A DNA stretch of 64,000 nucleotides from Bacillota bacterium (GCA_021828865.1 JAJZCW010000015.1:24616-88615); one strand, 5' to 3'. Shown: positions 1 to 9,199, counted from the first letter of the stretch. Numbers and translations: made by a program. Notes: a model not told the origin generated them from the letters alone.

Positions 1-223
1 GTTCTTGATTCAAGAAGATAAATTGTTGCCGCCATTTGCTGCAGCTCCAGGTATCGGAGCCTCCGCCGCAACAAATATCGTCGATGCGAGAAACCAAGGG
101 GAATTTATCTCTGTGGAGGATTTGCAAGAGAGGTCGCGGATTTCCAAAGCGGTGGTGGAGTTGCTGGATCATTATGGTTGTCTTAATCACTTGCCGGAGT
201 CTAATCAGTTAAGTTTGTTTTAA
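1..223 (+). CDS. polC: DNA polymerase III PolC-type alpha subunit, C-terminal fragment
   Basis: Only the last ~73 codons are present; the frame is open to the left edge, so the gene begins outside the window. The residues match the extreme C-terminus of Gram-positive replicative polymerase PolC, including the helix-hairpin-helix-like stretch PGIGASAATNIV and the family-typical ending NQLSLF. PolC is the main leading-strand replicase of low-GC Gram-positives. Its position just before rimP-nusA is the usual Bacilli order. Identification rests on a short tail plus synteny, so the polymerase and exonuclease domains cannot be checked here. Confidence 0.85.
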   Translation, partial: FLIQEDKLLPPFAAAPGIGASAATNIVDARNQGEFISVEDLQERSRISKAVVELLDHYGCLNHLPESNQLSLF

Positions 224-245
224 TAAGTAAGCAGAGGGTAGTTTA

Positions 246-274
246 TTGCAATGGAATGGTTGCCGTGCTATACT
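246..274 (+). promoter_or_regulatory. Sigma-A promoter of the rimP-nusA-infB operon
   Basis: TTGCAA (246-251) and TATACT (269-274) are separated by exactly 17 nt. Transcription would start near 281, giving a ~100-nt leader before rimP that contains the hairpin at 310-332. No terminator for polC was seen between its stop and this promoter. Confidence 0.65.
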
Positions 275-309
275 AAAAATAATGTGTGGAAGTATAGATG
301 ACGGTTGGT

Positions 310-336
310 AAGAGTGGGGGTTCCCCACTCTTTCGT
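310..336 (+). promoter_or_regulatory. Terminator-like hairpin in the rimP leader
   Basis: AAGAGTGGGG (310-319), loop GTT, CCCCACTCTT (323-332), followed by TCGT: a perfect 10-bp stem with only a weak U-tract. It lies after the promoter and before rimP, so it belongs to the operon leader. Hairpins of this GUGGG/CCCAC type are, as far as I recall, common upstream of rimP-nusA in many bacteria. Partial attenuation is a plausible role, unproven here. Confidence 0.6.
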
Positions 337-383
337 TTGCTAAAGGTAATAAGGCGCTTTTGGAGATGGGTAGGAGGTTCATT

Positions 384-851
384 ATGGCAACCAAGCAAAA
401 AATAACAGACCTTGTCACCGAGATGGTCGCGCCGATTTTGCAGGCATCCGAGCTTGAACTTGTTGATGTTGAGTACAAGAAAGAGGGAGCCAATTGGTTT
501 TTGAGGGTGTTTATTGATCGGGCAAGTGGCGCAGTGGATCTTGATGATTGTGCGCTTGTCAGTGAAGCCCTTTCTGTCAAGCTTGATGAAAAAGACCCCA
601 TCCCGAACGCTTATTTTTTAGAAGTATCCTCCGCAGGTGCTGAACGCCCACTAAAGACAGAAAAGGACTTCGAACGATCGATAGGCAAACGAGTTCACGT
701 TACATTTTATGAACCTTATGTTGGCGTTAAATTTATGGAAGGCACGCTACTCCGTTATCAGAAGGATCAACTCGAGATGAAGGTTGATGAACAGACCGTC
801 GAAATACCTACAGAAAAAATTGCCGGCGCGCGTCTAGCACTCGAATGGTAG
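384..851 (+). CDS. rimP: Ribosome maturation factor RimP
   Basis: A 155-residue protein needed for late maturation of the 30S subunit. It has the two-part RimP build: an N-terminal alpha/beta domain containing ELVDVEYKKEGANWFLRVFI and a C-terminal SH3-like domain. The family signature VSSAGAERPL is present (Bacillus versions read VSSPGAERPL). I chose ATG 384 because AGGAGG at 372-377 sits 6 nt upstream and MATKQK fits the family start; an in-frame upstream start at 360 lacks a ribosome binding site. It is the first gene of the nusA operon and is followed closely by nusA. Confidence 0.95.
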   Translation: MATKQKITDLVTEMVAPILQASELELVDVEYKKEGANWFLRVFIDRASGAVDLDDCALVSEALSVKLDEKDPIPNAYFLEVSSAGAERPLKTEKDFERSIGKRVHVTFYEPYVGVKFMEGTLLRYQKDQLEMKVDEQTVEIPTEKIAGARLALEW

Positions 852-893
852 CATGTGCGGCGGCAAATCTATGAAGGGGGGGTGTCTTGGCAA

Positions 894-1979
894 ATGAATG
901 CTGATTTTATCGCTGCACTTGATCAATTGGAGACGGAACGCGGAATTAGCAGCGGTGTGCTGCTAGAAGCGATTGAGGCGGCTTTGATTTCTGCCTATAA
1001 ACGCAATTTCAGCTCAGCTCAGAATGTAAGAGTAGAAATTGACAGATTAACTGGCGAGATCAAGGTTTACGCAAGAAAGACCATTGTTGACGAACCTACA
1101 GACCCACGTATGGAAATTTCCCTGGATGCCGCTCTTGATATCAATCCCAACTATCAACTAGGCGATATAGTGGAAATGGAAGTGACACCACGAGAATTTG
1201 GGCGCATTGCCGCGCAAACGGCAAAGCAAGTGGTCACGCAACGGATTCGCGAGGCGGAGCGCGGGATTATTTATTCCACCTATGCGGATATGGAAGAAGA
1301 TATTATTACAGGAATCATCGCAAGGCAGGATGGGCGTTTTTCCTATGTAGACCTTGACCGCACCGAGGGTTTGTTGCCGGTGACAGAGCAAATTCCACTG
1401 GAAAGATTGCACATGGGCGACCGCATAAAAGCCTATATTTTGCGTGTGGAGAAGACGACCAAAGGGCCTCAGATTATGTTATCCCGCATTCATCCTGGAC
1501 TTTTACGGCGGTTATTGGAACTCGAGGTTCCGGAAATTTTTGAAGGGATCGTCGAAGTGAAAGCAGTGGCGAGAGAAGCTGGTGCGAGGTCGAAAGTGGC
1601 TGTGTTTTCAAGGAATAAGGATGTTGATCCGATTGGTGCCTGCGTGGGTCCAAAAGGAATGCGAATACAGGCGATTGTGAGCGAGCTTAAAGGCGAGAAG
1701 ATTGACGTGATCGAGTGGAGCAATGATCCGGCGATTTTTGTGGCCAGTGCCTTATCGCCAGCCAAAGTGGTCGATGTCGAAGTGCTTGAAGGGGAAAAAA
1801 CGGCACGCGTTGTCGTTCCTGATCATCAATTGTCACTAGCCATTGGTAAAGAGGGTCAAAATGCAAGATTGGCAGCCAAACTCACCGGTTGGAAAATCGA
1901 TATCAAAAGTGAAAGTCAGGTCGGGCGGATGGCTTCTGTTTTTGCTGATTTAGATAAAAACTCTTTTTTCAGTGAATAG
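894..1979 (+). CDS. nusA: Transcription termination/antitermination factor NusA
   Basis: 361 residues, close to the B. subtilis length. Order of domains: N-terminal RNA-polymerase-binding domain (1-~125, with EAIEAALISAYKRNF), S1 domain (~135-200), then two KH domains (KH1 with VGPKGMRIQAIV, KH2 with AIGKEGQNARLAAKLTGWKI). NusA binds elongating RNA polymerase and modulates pausing and intrinsic termination. The short C-terminal tail lacks the proteobacterial acidic repeats, as in other Firmicutes. An open frame starts at GTG 855, but alignment to the family N-terminus favours ATG 894; a G-rich Shine-Dalgarno lies at 874-882, slightly far from it. Confidence 0.96.
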   Translation: MNADFIAALDQLETERGISSGVLLEAIEAALISAYKRNFSSAQNVRVEIDRLTGEIKVYARKTIVDEPTDPRMEISLDAALDINPNYQLGDIVEMEVTPREFGRIAAQTAKQVVTQRIREAERGIIYSTYADMEEDIITGIIARQDGRFSYVDLDRTEGLLPVTEQIPLERLHMGDRIKAYILRVEKTTKGPQIMLSRIHPGLLRRLLELEVPEIFEGIVEVKAVAREAGARSKVAVFSRNKDVDPIGACVGPKGMRIQAIVSELKGEKIDVIEWSNDPAIFVASALSPAKVVDVEVLEGEKTARVVVPDHQLSLAIGKEGQNARLAAKLTGWKIDIKSESQVGRMASVFADLDKNSFFSE

Positions 1980-1994
1980 GAAGGGGGATGATTT

Positions 1995-2267
1995 ATGCGA
2001 AAAGTTCCTCTTCGTCAGTGTGTGGGTTGTCAAGAACAAAAACCAAAACGAAGTATGTTACGCATTGTGTTCACTCCACAGGGCGAAATCATGATTGATC
2101 CCACTGGCAAAAAGGCAGGGCGAGGCAGTTACATTTGTAATGATCGAAACTGTTTTGACCTCGCCAAAAAACGTAAGGCGCTGGATCGAGGCTTAAAGAC
2201 CCAGGTGGCAGATGAAGTTTATGAAGCACTTTTAAGGCAGATAGATACTTATGAAATCCAAAACTGA
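1995..2267 (+). CDS. rnpM: RNase P modulator RnpM (YlxR family)
   Basis: 90 residues with the YlxR hallmark RQCVGCQEQKPKRSMLRIV near the N-terminus and the GRGSYIC segment in the middle. YlxR proteins are small RNA-binding factors of the nusA operon; the B. subtilis member binds the RNase P RNA and modulates the enzyme. The start is ATG 1995 with AAGGGGG at 1981-1987. The gene overlaps ylxQ by 17 nt, which suggests translational coupling. Confidence 0.92.
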   Translation: MRKVPLRQCVGCQEQKPKRSMLRIVFTPQGEIMIDPTGKKAGRGSYICNDRNCFDLAKKRKALDRGLKTQVADEVYEALLRQIDTYEIQN

Positions 2268-2580
2268 GCTCTTGGGAATGTTAGGCCTTGCAGCACGTGC
2301 GCGACTTCTTGTGATCGGTGAATCTGCCTGTTTGCGCGCCGTTCGGAACGGACAAGTCAAATTGGTGCTCCTCGCTAGTGATGCGGGAGCCAATGGGGCA
2401 AAAAAAATCCTTGATAAGTGTGCGTTTTACAAGGTGCCCGTTTTTCAGTCAATGAGTAAAGATGAAATATCGCAAGCCATTGGCAAAGAAAACCGTGCGG
2501 TGGTAGGAATCATCAGTGAGCAATTCGCAAAAAAACTCGCTCAACTGACAGTTTTAAAAGACGGAGGTGAAGGCGTTTGA
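2251..2580 (+). CDS. ylxQ: L7Ae-family K-turn RNA-binding protein YlxQ
   Basis: 109 residues of the L7Ae/L30e/S12e/Gadd45 fold. Seen in the sequence: [24 protein letters not shown], the LVLLASDAG strand and the KENRAVVGI segment near the C-terminus. Family members bind kink-turn RNA; the cellular target is not certain. The gene starts inside rnpM, and its TGA stop overlaps the TTG start of infB, so the three genes are likely translationally coupled. Confidence 0.9.
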   Translation: MKSKTELLGMLGLAARARLLVIGESACLRAVRNGQVKLVLLASDAGANGAKKILDKCAFYKVPVFQSMSKDEISQAIGKENRAVVGIISEQFAKKLAQLTVLKDGGEGV

Positions 2581-5441
2581 CTAAATTGCGAGTTTACGAA
2601 TACGCAAAGCAATTAAACATGTCAAGTAAAGAGATTATTACCATTTTGAGTCGGTTGAATATACCGGTAAACAACCATATGAGCGTGATGGAACCAGGTA
2701 TGGTTGAGGCGGTGGAGGGGTTTTTCTCTGAAGTAAAGGCACGCGCCGCAGCACGGACAGCAGCTAAACAGGAGCAAGAAAACGCGCGTAAGCAAGAAAT
2801 GCTGAATCAAATGGCAAGCAAGGAAGAACAAAAGCAGGAAAAAACACCGGAGGAATCCGTTCCCACCGTTCTAAAACAGGACAGTGCAGTGGCAAGTCCA
2901 GTGGCAAAAGCGAAAGTGGAACACTCACGTGTAACGTCTAGACCAACAAGACGTGAAGAAGAGGACGAGGCGATTTCTATTACAGGTGCAAGAACGCAGG
3001 CTTATGTGGCCCATCGACCCATGCAACGAACAGGATCAGACAAACCGCAGGACCATCATCAACAAAATTCATCTGCAACCAGAAATAATACAAATAATAC
3101 AAACAACAGAAGACCAGGCGATCGTCCGAGTGAACACACTGGTGAACGCCAAGGGGAAAGATCATTTGACCGGTCAGGCCCTCGTACAGGCAATGCACGT
3201 CCGAGCGGAGAAAAGCGAAACTTTGATCAACGTGCGCCGCGCACCGGTCAAGGCAATGACAATTTCAAGCGCACGGATGAAAGACGGCCATCTAATTACA
3301 GGAAAGATGGCGGATTTGGCCAAAATGCATCACCTCAGCAGAGCCAGAGCGGTTCCTCGTCAAGGTACGGGAACAGTGGCGAAAGAAATGCGCCTACAGG
3401 TGGAACGGGCAATCGCAGTAATGGTACGAGAAGCAACCAGGGCGGTACGAGAAACAACTGGCGCGGTAATGATCACGCGAAGCCACCAGTTGCTGAAGGC
3501 GCCAAGTTTGAAAAACAAGAAGCTACGCGTCCAGCCACCAGCGCCAACTCTTCCCGAAAAAGAACAGAAGGGAATTCGCGGGATTTTACCCGTACTTTAT
3601 CTGCTGAAAAACGTGAAAACAGTAAAAAATTGCAACAAGCTAGAAGCAGGTCGCAAAACAAATCTCAAACGGTCAAAATACCGGAAGGGCCAAAACAGGT
3701 TACGGTGGATGGCCCATACAACGTTAGTGAATTTGCTAGGTTAATCCGTCGGGAAGCGTCAGAAGTGATCAAGAAACTGATGTTCCTTGGTGTGCTTGTC
3801 ACTATTAATCAAGAAATTGATACGGATACGATGGTGTTGGTCGGGGCAGAATTCGGCACGGAAGTCATCGTACAAGCGCCTCGCGATGTGGAAGCAGAGG
3901 AAATGCTAATCGAGGAAGAAGACGAGAGTTCACTCGAGACGCGGCCACCAGTGGTCACCATCATGGGACATGTAGACCATGGAAAAACCACTTTGCTTGA
4001 CGCCATTAGGGAAACCAACGTTACTGCCAGCGAAGCAGGAGGAATCACGCAGCACATTGGCGCTTATCAAGTGGAAATTAATGATCGCAAAATTACCTTC
4101 CTTGATACGCCGGGTCACGCGGCCTTTACTACCATGCGCGCTAGAGGTGCTCAGATCACAGATATTACGATTCTAGTGGTCGCTGCAGATGATGGCGTAA
4201 TGCCGCAGACAGTTGAAGCGATTAATCACGCAAAAGCAGCTAACGTGCCAATCATCGTAGCTGTTAACAAAATCGATAAGCCGGGAGCGAACCTGGATCG
4301 CATCAAACAGGAGTTGACAGAACACGGTCTTGTCGCAGAAGAGTGGGGCGGCGATACAATTTTTGTCACTATTTCTGCGCTTAAAAAACAAGGGATCGAA
4401 GAGTTGCTAGAAATGATCCTGCTCGTTGCGGATATGGCAGATTTAAAGGCCAGCAAAAGCTCGCGCGCTCGTGGCACCGTCATTGAAGCACAACTCGATA
4501 AGGGGCGCGGGCCTGTAGCAACAGTGCTCGTCCAAAACGGGATGCTACACATTGGCGATGTGGTGGTGGCGGGTAACACGTACGGAAAAATCCGTGCCAT
4601 GGTGAACGATCGAGGGCGCCGAGTCAAGGAAGCCACTCCGTCAATGCCTGTTGAAATCATTGGTCTCTCTGATGTCCCAAGCGCAGGTGATCTGTTTGTT
4701 GTTTATGATGATGAGCGTCAGGCTAGGATTGTGTCTGAACGTCGGGCGACTCGTCAACGTGCGGAAGAATTGAATGCGACAAGCAGGGTGACCTTGGATG
4801 ATCTCTATAAACAGATCCAGGAAGGCGAAATTAAAGAACTGAACATCATTCTGAAGGGCGATGTTCACGGTTCCGTAGAGGCAGTCGTAGGATCGTTACA
4901 AAAAATTGAGATCAGCGGAGTGCAAGTGAAGGTCATTCACACTGGCGTTGGCGCTATTACCGAATCAGATATTCTCCTAGCCTCTGCCTCGAATGCCATC
5001 GTGATCGGATTCAACGTGCGCCCGGAAGCGAATGGCGTGAAGATGGCGGAAGCCGAAAAAGTGGAAATACGCCTTTACCGAGTCATTTATAGCCTCATTG
5101 AAGACATTGAAGCAGCCCTTAAAGGTTTGCTTGACCCCGTTTTCAAAGAGGTAGTTGTTGGTCATGCGGAGATTCGTCAATTGTTTAAGGTATCCAGAGT
5201 GGGAACTATTGCTGGTGGATATGTCCAGGACGGAAAAATGATAAGGGATGCTGATGTAAGACTTCTGCGCAATGGCGTGATTGTCTATGAAGGCAAGCTC
5301 GATTCTCTCAAGCGGTTCAAGGATGATGTGAGGGAAGTTAACTCAGGGTATGAGTGCGGTTTTACACTGGAGAATTTTAACGACATCAAAGAAGGGGATG
5401 TCGTGGAAGTCTATAAAATGGAGGCCGTATCCGCAGAGTAG
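2577..5441 (+). CDS. infB: Translation initiation factor IF-2
   Basis: 954 residues, much longer than the ~716 of B. subtilis because of an extended linker. Order: an N-terminal IF2_N domain (1-~50), a long low-complexity Asn/Arg/Gly/Thr/Gln-rich linker (~60-370), a second IF2_N-like domain (~378-430), then the GTPase domain with G1 GHVDHGKT (~464), G3 DTPGH (~511), G4 NKID (~564) and SALK, followed by the beta-barrel and initiator-tRNA-binding C-terminal domains. It places fMet-tRNA on the 30S subunit. Start TTG 2577 overlaps the ylxQ stop, with GGAGG at 2563-2567. The core is well conserved; only the linker is unusual. Confidence 0.97.
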   Translation: MTKLRVYEYAKQLNMSSKEIITILSRLNIPVNNHMSVMEPGMVEAVEGFFSEVKARAAARTAAKQEQENARKQEMLNQMASKEEQKQEKTPEESVPTVLKQDSAVASPVAKAKVEHSRVTSRPTRREEEDEAISITGARTQAYVAHRPMQRTGSDKPQDHHQQNSSATRNNTNNTNNRRPGDRPSEHTGERQGERSFDRSGPRTGNARPSGEKRNFDQRAPRTGQGNDNFKRTDERRPSNYRKDGGFGQNASPQQSQSGSSSRYGNSGERNAPTGGTGNRSNGTRSNQGGTRNNWRGNDHAKPPVAEGAKFEKQEATRPATSANSSRKRTEGNSRDFTRTLSAEKRENSKKLQQARSRSQNKSQTVKIPEGPKQVTVDGPYNVSEFARLIRREASEVIKKLMFLGVLVTINQEIDTDTMVLVGAEFGTEVIVQAPRDVEAEEMLIEEEDESSLETRPPVVTIMGHVDHGKTTLLDAIRETNVTASEAGGITQHIGAYQVEINDRKITFLDTPGHAAFTTMRARGAQITDITILVVAADDGVMPQTVEAINHAKAANVPIIVAVNKIDKPGANLDRIKQELTEHGLVAEEWGGDTIFVTISALKKQGIEELLEMILLVADMADLKASKSSRARGTVIEAQLDKGRGPVATVLVQNGMLHIGDVVVAGNTYGKIRAMVNDRGRRVKEATPSMPVEIIGLSDVPSAGDLFVVYDDERQARIVSERRATRQRAEELNATSRVTLDDLYKQIQEGEIKELNIILKGDVHGSVEAVVGSLQKIEISGVQVKVIHTGVGAITESDILLASASNAIVIGFNVRPEANGVKMAEAEKVEIRLYRVIYSLIEDIEAALKGLLDPVFKEVVVGHAEIRQLFKVSRVGTIAGGYVQDGKMIRDADVRLLRNGVIVYEGKLDSLKRFKDDVREVNSGYECGFTLENFNDIKEGDVVEVYKMEAVSAE

Positions 5442-5444
5442 GTG

Positions 5445-5831
5445 ATGACTGTGAAAGTTCGTGCAGAACGTATTGCGTTTCAAATGCAACGAGAAATCAG
5501 CGATATTATCCAAAATCAGGTAAAGGACCCACGCGTTGGGTTCGTAACAGTGACTGGTGTGGAAGTGACCAACGATTTGCAACACGCAAAGGTATTCGTG
5601 TCTGTACTTGGCAGCGAAGATGAGAGGGCCAACTCATTGCAAGCACTAGAGCGCGCAAAAGGATTTATCCGTACGGAAATCGGCAGACGTATTAGACTTC
5701 GACTGACGCCGGAAATTCATTTTAAGCTGGATGAATCGATGGATTACAGCATGAAAATCGGCAAGGTGTTGCACCAGATTTTCCCAGACGAAGAAACGGA
5801 CGGTGAAACTCGTGGCAGTGACGGGGAATAA
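5445..5831 (+). CDS. rbfA: Ribosome-binding factor A
   Basis: About 128 residues with the KH-like RbfA fold. DPRVGFVTVTGVEVTNDL and LRLTPEIHFKLDESMDYSMK match the family closely. RbfA binds the 30S subunit and assists 16S rRNA 5'-end maturation, acting with RimP. Three start codons lie close together (GTG 5442, ATG 5445, GTG 5451). An AGTAGGTGA Shine-Dalgarno at 5437-5445 would suit GTG 5451, so the true start may be two codons later. In B. subtilis ylxP sits between infB and rbfA; it is absent here. Confidence 0.93.
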   Translation: MTVKVRAERIAFQMQREISDIIQNQVKDPRVGFVTVTGVEVTNDLQHAKVFVSVLGSEDERANSLQALERAKGFIRTEIGRRIRLRLTPEIHFKLDESMDYSMKIGKVLHQIFPDEETDGETRGSDGE

Positions 5832-6804
5832 CACGTACCAGGAAATTATGGATGCCATTTTGGATGAACCGGATCAAGTGCTCGTGGTTTGTCACATCAG
5901 TCCGGATGGAGATGCCGTGGGAGCGGCACTCGCAATGGTGCATTTTTTGGAACAGGCAGGGAAGTCGTTTGCGGTGGTGAATGATGACCCTGTCCCGTCA
6001 CGCTATGATTTTTTGCCAGGAGTGAATTGGTTCCAACGAACACAATCGGTTGCTCGTAAGTTCAGCACCATTGTGGCGGTGGATTGTGCAGACCTGAAAA
6101 GACTGGGAAATACAACTCAATTGTTTGCTGACTCCCATCGATTAATTAATATCGATCATCATGAGACTAACAATAGGTATGGCCACATGAATCTGGTACA
6201 GGCGGAGGCCTCCGCCACTTGCCTGGTGTTATACCGAATGTTTCACGCCACAGGAATTGCCATTGATCGCAATGTGGCGATCTTACTTTATACGGGAATT
6301 CTTTTTGATACTGGTGGTTTCCGTTATAACAATACGACGCCTGAAATACACCATGCTGCAGCAGATTTACTGTCGCGGGGATTTGAACCTTTTATGATTG
6401 CTGACCGCGTGCTTGAATCGCTTACTAGGGAGCAGGTAGAACTCGTTAGATTGGGTCTTTCTACTTTGAAAATCCACGATTTGGGGCGAATTGCCTACGT
6501 AGTCGTCAGTCAGGAATTGTTGCGCATGTCAGGGGCGACTGATGACGATACAGAGGTACTGCTACCCTACACCCGTTCTCTTTCAGGAATCGAAGTGGGC
6601 ATTCTTTTTCGGGAGCGGCCAGATGGATCGGTAAAGGTCAGTTTACGTTCAAGAGACCGTGTGGATGTGGCAAGTATTGCCCTTCAATTTGGCGGTGGCG
6701 GGCATGTGCGAGCAGCTGGGTGCAGTCTGGATGGGCCGATTGAACAGTCGGTGGTTCAACTGGTGACTGTGGTGGCAGCTGCGGTGAAAACCGCCTTTGC
6801 ATGA
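5812..6804 (+). CDS. nrnA: DHH-family nano-RNase / pAp phosphatase NrnA
   Basis: 330 residues. The DHH phosphoesterase motifs are visible: SPDGDAVGAAL (motif I), VDCAD, IDHHETN (the DHH signature) and, in the C-terminal DHHA1 domain, FGGGGHVRAAGC. NrnA degrades 2-5-nt RNA fragments and dephosphorylates 3'-phosphoadenosine 5'-phosphate. The gene begins within rbfA: GTG 5812 is preferred because GGTGA lies 5 nt upstream; GTG 5803 is also open. A DHH gene between rbfA and truB is a common order in Firmicutes other than B. subtilis. Confidence 0.93.
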   Translation: MAVTGNNTYQEIMDAILDEPDQVLVVCHISPDGDAVGAALAMVHFLEQAGKSFAVVNDDPVPSRYDFLPGVNWFQRTQSVARKFSTIVAVDCADLKRLGNTTQLFADSHRLINIDHHETNNRYGHMNLVQAEASATCLVLYRMFHATGIAIDRNVAILLYTGILFDTGGFRYNNTTPEIHHAAADLLSRGFEPFMIADRVLESLTREQVELVRLGLSTLKIHDLGRIAYVVVSQELLRMSGATDDDTEVLLPYTRSLSGIEVGILFRERPDGSVKVSLRSRDRVDVASIALQFGGGGHVRAAGCSLDGPIEQSVVQLVTVVAAAVKTAFA

Positions 6805-6805
6805 G

Positions 6806-7735
6806 ATGAACGGAATATTCGTATTGGATAAGCCAAAAGGGCTTACGTCCCAACAGGCAGTGACAAAAGTCAAAAGAATACTCGGTGCCAAGAAAGCCGG
6901 ACATGGGGGAACGCTCGACCCCGATGCGACAGGTGTTTTGCCTATTTATCTTGGGCAGGCAACGAGGCTTTCCGAGTATGCCCTTGGTGGAGATAAAGAG
7001 TATCTGGCAGAGGCAACGTTTGGTTTTTCCACTGATACGCAGGATGCTAGCGGACGAGTAATGGAGACGGGCGATCCCTCTCATTTGACTGAAGCGCAAA
7101 TACACGATGCACTGATCAGATTTGTCGGTACTTATGAGCAGATGCCACCAAAGTATTCAGCCCTGAAAGTGAACGGTAAACCCGCCTATACGCTCGCCCG
7201 AGAGGGTAAGGAAGTCGACCTCCAACCCCGCCAGGTTAAGATAGACTACATTCGCGTGGAACAAATTCTACTGAACCCTCAAGAGTATATGGTTCGCTTT
7301 CTAGTAGGATGCGGGAAAGGCACATACATACGCACACTTTGTCATGATGTAGGCCAGTTGTTGGGAGTCCCCGCACATATGTCAGGGTTACAACGCACAA
7401 AGTCCGGCATGTTTTCCATCGCAGAAGCTCATCCCTTTGCTGAACTAGAGGAAAGTAATTGGTCGTTGGTACTACCAATGTCACAAGGTGTCATGCATTT
7501 GCCAATCGTGATGCTTGGTCATGATCTGATTCTGAAAATTCTTCACGGGCAAAGCGTTTCGATAACGAATAATGAGGGCAATCTGCAGTTGCCGATGGAT
7601 CGTGAATTCTCTATGGTCAGGGTACATGATGAGGCTGAAACGTTGATCGCCATCTGTGAAGCTCGTGCTGTTGCGCATGAAAGCATCCATTTGCGCCCGC
7701 AAAAAGTTTTTTTGAATGATGAGGTGGGCATTTGA
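6806..7735 (+). CDS. truB: tRNA pseudouridine-55 synthase TruB
   Basis: 309 residues. The catalytic Asp lies in GHGGTLDPDATGVLP, the TruB signature. The KYSALKVNGKPAY and GTYIRTLCHDVG segments complete the active site. It makes the universal pseudouridine 55 in the T-loop of tRNA. ATG 6806 gives MNGIFVLDKPKG, the family start; an upstream in-frame TTG (6797) overlaps nrnA and adds nothing conserved. The nrnA stop at 6804 sits one base before it, and ribF starts directly after. Confidence 0.95.
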   Translation: MNGIFVLDKPKGLTSQQAVTKVKRILGAKKAGHGGTLDPDATGVLPIYLGQATRLSEYALGGDKEYLAEATFGFSTDTQDASGRVMETGDPSHLTEAQIHDALIRFVGTYEQMPPKYSALKVNGKPAYTLAREGKEVDLQPRQVKIDYIRVEQILLNPQEYMVRFLVGCGKGTYIRTLCHDVGQLLGVPAHMSGLQRTKSGMFSIAEAHPFAELEESNWSLVLPMSQGVMHLPIVMLGHDLILKILHGQSVSITNNEGNLQLPMDREFSMVRVHDEAETLIAICEARAVAHESIHLRPQKVFLNDEVGI

Positions 7736-7736
7736 A

Positions 7737-8678
7737 ATGCAAGAACCATTTGTGTATCTAACCTCAGCCAAAGAGATTAAAATAGATGACTTGCCACGTG
7801 TTTTTGCCATTGGTAAGTTTGATGGGTTGCACATTGCTCATCATGCGGTATTGAAAGAAGCAGTGGAAAAAGCGCGCGCCACCAGTTCTACACCTTGTAT
7901 CTTTACCTTTTCCCCTCATCCGCGCTTCGTGCTGACTGGCGATCCAGCGTACGATAATATGCTGACTCCTCCTTATGAGAGAGCAGAGGTGGCAAGAAGG
8001 GTTGGCATCGAGGAGATTTTTGTTGCTGACTTTAACAAAGAGTTCAGGGCGCAGAGCGCAGAAGAATTTTTGAGAAACTACCTGCTTCCTCTCGGTGCAA
8101 AACACCTGGTGGTGGGTTATAACTTTCGGTTTGGCAAAAACGGCGCCACTGACGCAGAGGGCCTTAAAAAAATTGCCAGTGGCTTTGGCATGACGGTAGA
8201 CGTCATTGGCTCCATTAATGATCATGGAAAGCCGGTAAGCAGTTCGCGGATTCGCATGTATCTGGAGTGCGGTGCCGCGCTTAGCGCTTCTGAATTGCTC
8301 GGAAGGCCCTATCGGGTGCGCGGTGTAGTGGTAAGGGGCGATGCCCGTGGACGCAGTATTGGTTTTCCTACAGCCAATCTGAAAGTGACAGAATCATACG
8401 TATTGCCCAAAGTCGGCGTCTACGTGGTTGATGTGACGGTTTCAGATAATGTGTATCGGGGAATGATGAACCTTGGATTTCGTCCCACGGTGGACAACGC
8501 GGGGCATTTATCACTGGAAGTGAATTTGCTTGATTATGAAGGCGATTTGTACGGTAGGGAATTGATCGTTGATCTGCTTCACTTTATTAGGGACGAAAAA
8601 AAGTTTGCCTCACTTTCAGAACTTCAGGAGCAATTGAGAAAAGATCGGGATTTTGCCCGAAAATGGCCAAACATTTGA
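7737..8678 (+). CDS. ribF: Bifunctional riboflavin kinase / FAD synthetase
   Basis: 313 residues. The N-terminal FMN adenylyltransferase domain shows GKFDGLHIAHH (nucleotidyltransferase HxGH-like motif; the second His lies in AHH), FSPHPR and SSSRIRMYL. The C-terminal riboflavin kinase domain shows RGDARGRSIGFPTANL and the GMMNLGFRPTVD loop. It makes FMN and then FAD from riboflavin. ATG 7737 is chosen because GAGGTGG (7721-7727) is well placed. The truB stop is one base upstream, so the two genes are coupled. No FMN riboswitch was seen, as expected inside an operon. Confidence 0.95.
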   Translation: MQEPFVYLTSAKEIKIDDLPRVFAIGKFDGLHIAHHAVLKEAVEKARATSSTPCIFTFSPHPRFVLTGDPAYDNMLTPPYERAEVARRVGIEEIFVADFNKEFRAQSAEEFLRNYLLPLGAKHLVVGYNFRFGKNGATDAEGLKKIASGFGMTVDVIGSINDHGKPVSSSRIRMYLECGAALSASELLGRPYRVRGVVVRGDARGRSIGFPTANLKVTESYVLPKVGVYVVDVTVSDNVYRGMMNLGFRPTVDNAGHLSLEVNLLDYEGDLYGRELIVDLLHFIRDEKKFASLSELQEQLRKDRDFARKWPNI

Positions 8679-8716
8679 TCGTATTTCCTTTACTCGCTTA
8701 ATTCGGAAGTGTATAC

Positions 8717-8745
8717 TTGTTATCATTGTGTCATACTGAAATTAT
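8717..8745 (+). promoter_or_regulatory. Possible sigma-A promoter for rpsO
   Basis: TTGTTA (8717-8722) and AATTAT (8740-8745) are spaced 17 nt apart, a mediocre match. It would give a ~115-nt rpsO leader that includes the structured segment at 8785-8840. Confidence 0.3.
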
Positions 8746-8784
8746 GCGTTTCAGCAATGATCGATGCCTGTCATTAGTGCAGTA

Positions 8785-8840
8785 GGCGACTTCGCGGTAC
8801 CCCGCAACCTCGGCGGATACTGGGTGGTTCGTTACCTGGC
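8785..8840 (+). promoter_or_regulatory. Structured rpsO leader, candidate S15 autoregulatory element
   Basis: Two hairpins are visible: GCGG-TACC-CCGC (8794-8805), and a stem of 8 pairs (8820-8827 with 8832-8839) closed by a TTCG tetraloop. The second stem contains G-U/G-C pairs near the loop, the kind of motif S15 recognises on 16S rRNA and in Geobacillus-type rpsO leaders. Repression of rpsO translation by S15 is therefore plausible; this is inference from drawn pairing only. Confidence 0.45.
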
Positions 8841-8866
8841 AGGGATAAAAGAGGAGGTCATTACAG

Positions 8867-9136
8867 ATGGCAATGACGCCAGAACGCAAGGCGGAAATTA
8901 TCAGGGATTTTGCTGTGCATGAAGGAGATACTGGTTCTCCGGAGGTTCAGGTAGCGCTTCTCACAGAACGCATCAATTACCTGAACGAACACTTCAGGAC
9001 TCACAAGAAAGATCATCATTCCCGTCGTGGATTGTTTAAAATGGTCTATCAACGCGCTCATTTGTTGAGGTATTTGCGTGAACATGACATTAATCGTTAT
9101 CGGACACTCATTACCCGTTTGGGATTGCGTAAATAA
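8867..9136 (+). CDS. rpsO: 30S ribosomal protein S15
   Basis: 89 residues, the standard S15 length, with [26 protein letters not shown] and a C-terminal LGLRK. S15 is a primary binder of the 16S rRNA central domain. GAGGAGG just upstream fits ATG 8867. A clear intrinsic terminator follows the stop, so rpsO can be expressed separately from pnp. Confidence 0.98.
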   Translation: MAMTPERKAEIIRDFAVHEGDTGSPEVQVALLTERINYLNEHFRTHKKDHHSRRGLFKMVYQRAHLLRYLREHDINRYRTLITRLGLRK

Positions 9137-9139
9137 CGA

Positions 9140-9167
9140 AAAAAAGCGGGGTCAATCCCGCTTTTTT
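9140..9167 (+). terminator. rpsO intrinsic terminator
   Basis: AAAAAAGCGGG (9140-9150), six-base loop, CCCGCTTTTTT (9157-9167): an 11-bp stem with a U-tract, 3 nt after the rpsO stop. Confidence 0.92.
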
Positions 9168-9199
9168 CTATCTTTTTGCTTTTGAGAGGAGGTTTTGGC

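Noticed and set aside
2953..3744. 263-codon ORF in another frame inside infB
   Set aside because: It lies wholly within the low-complexity IF-2 linker, whose biased codons keep alternative frames open; no ribosome binding site or known domain.
7690..7740. FMN riboswitch before ribF
   Set aside because: ribF is coupled to truB with no leader space.
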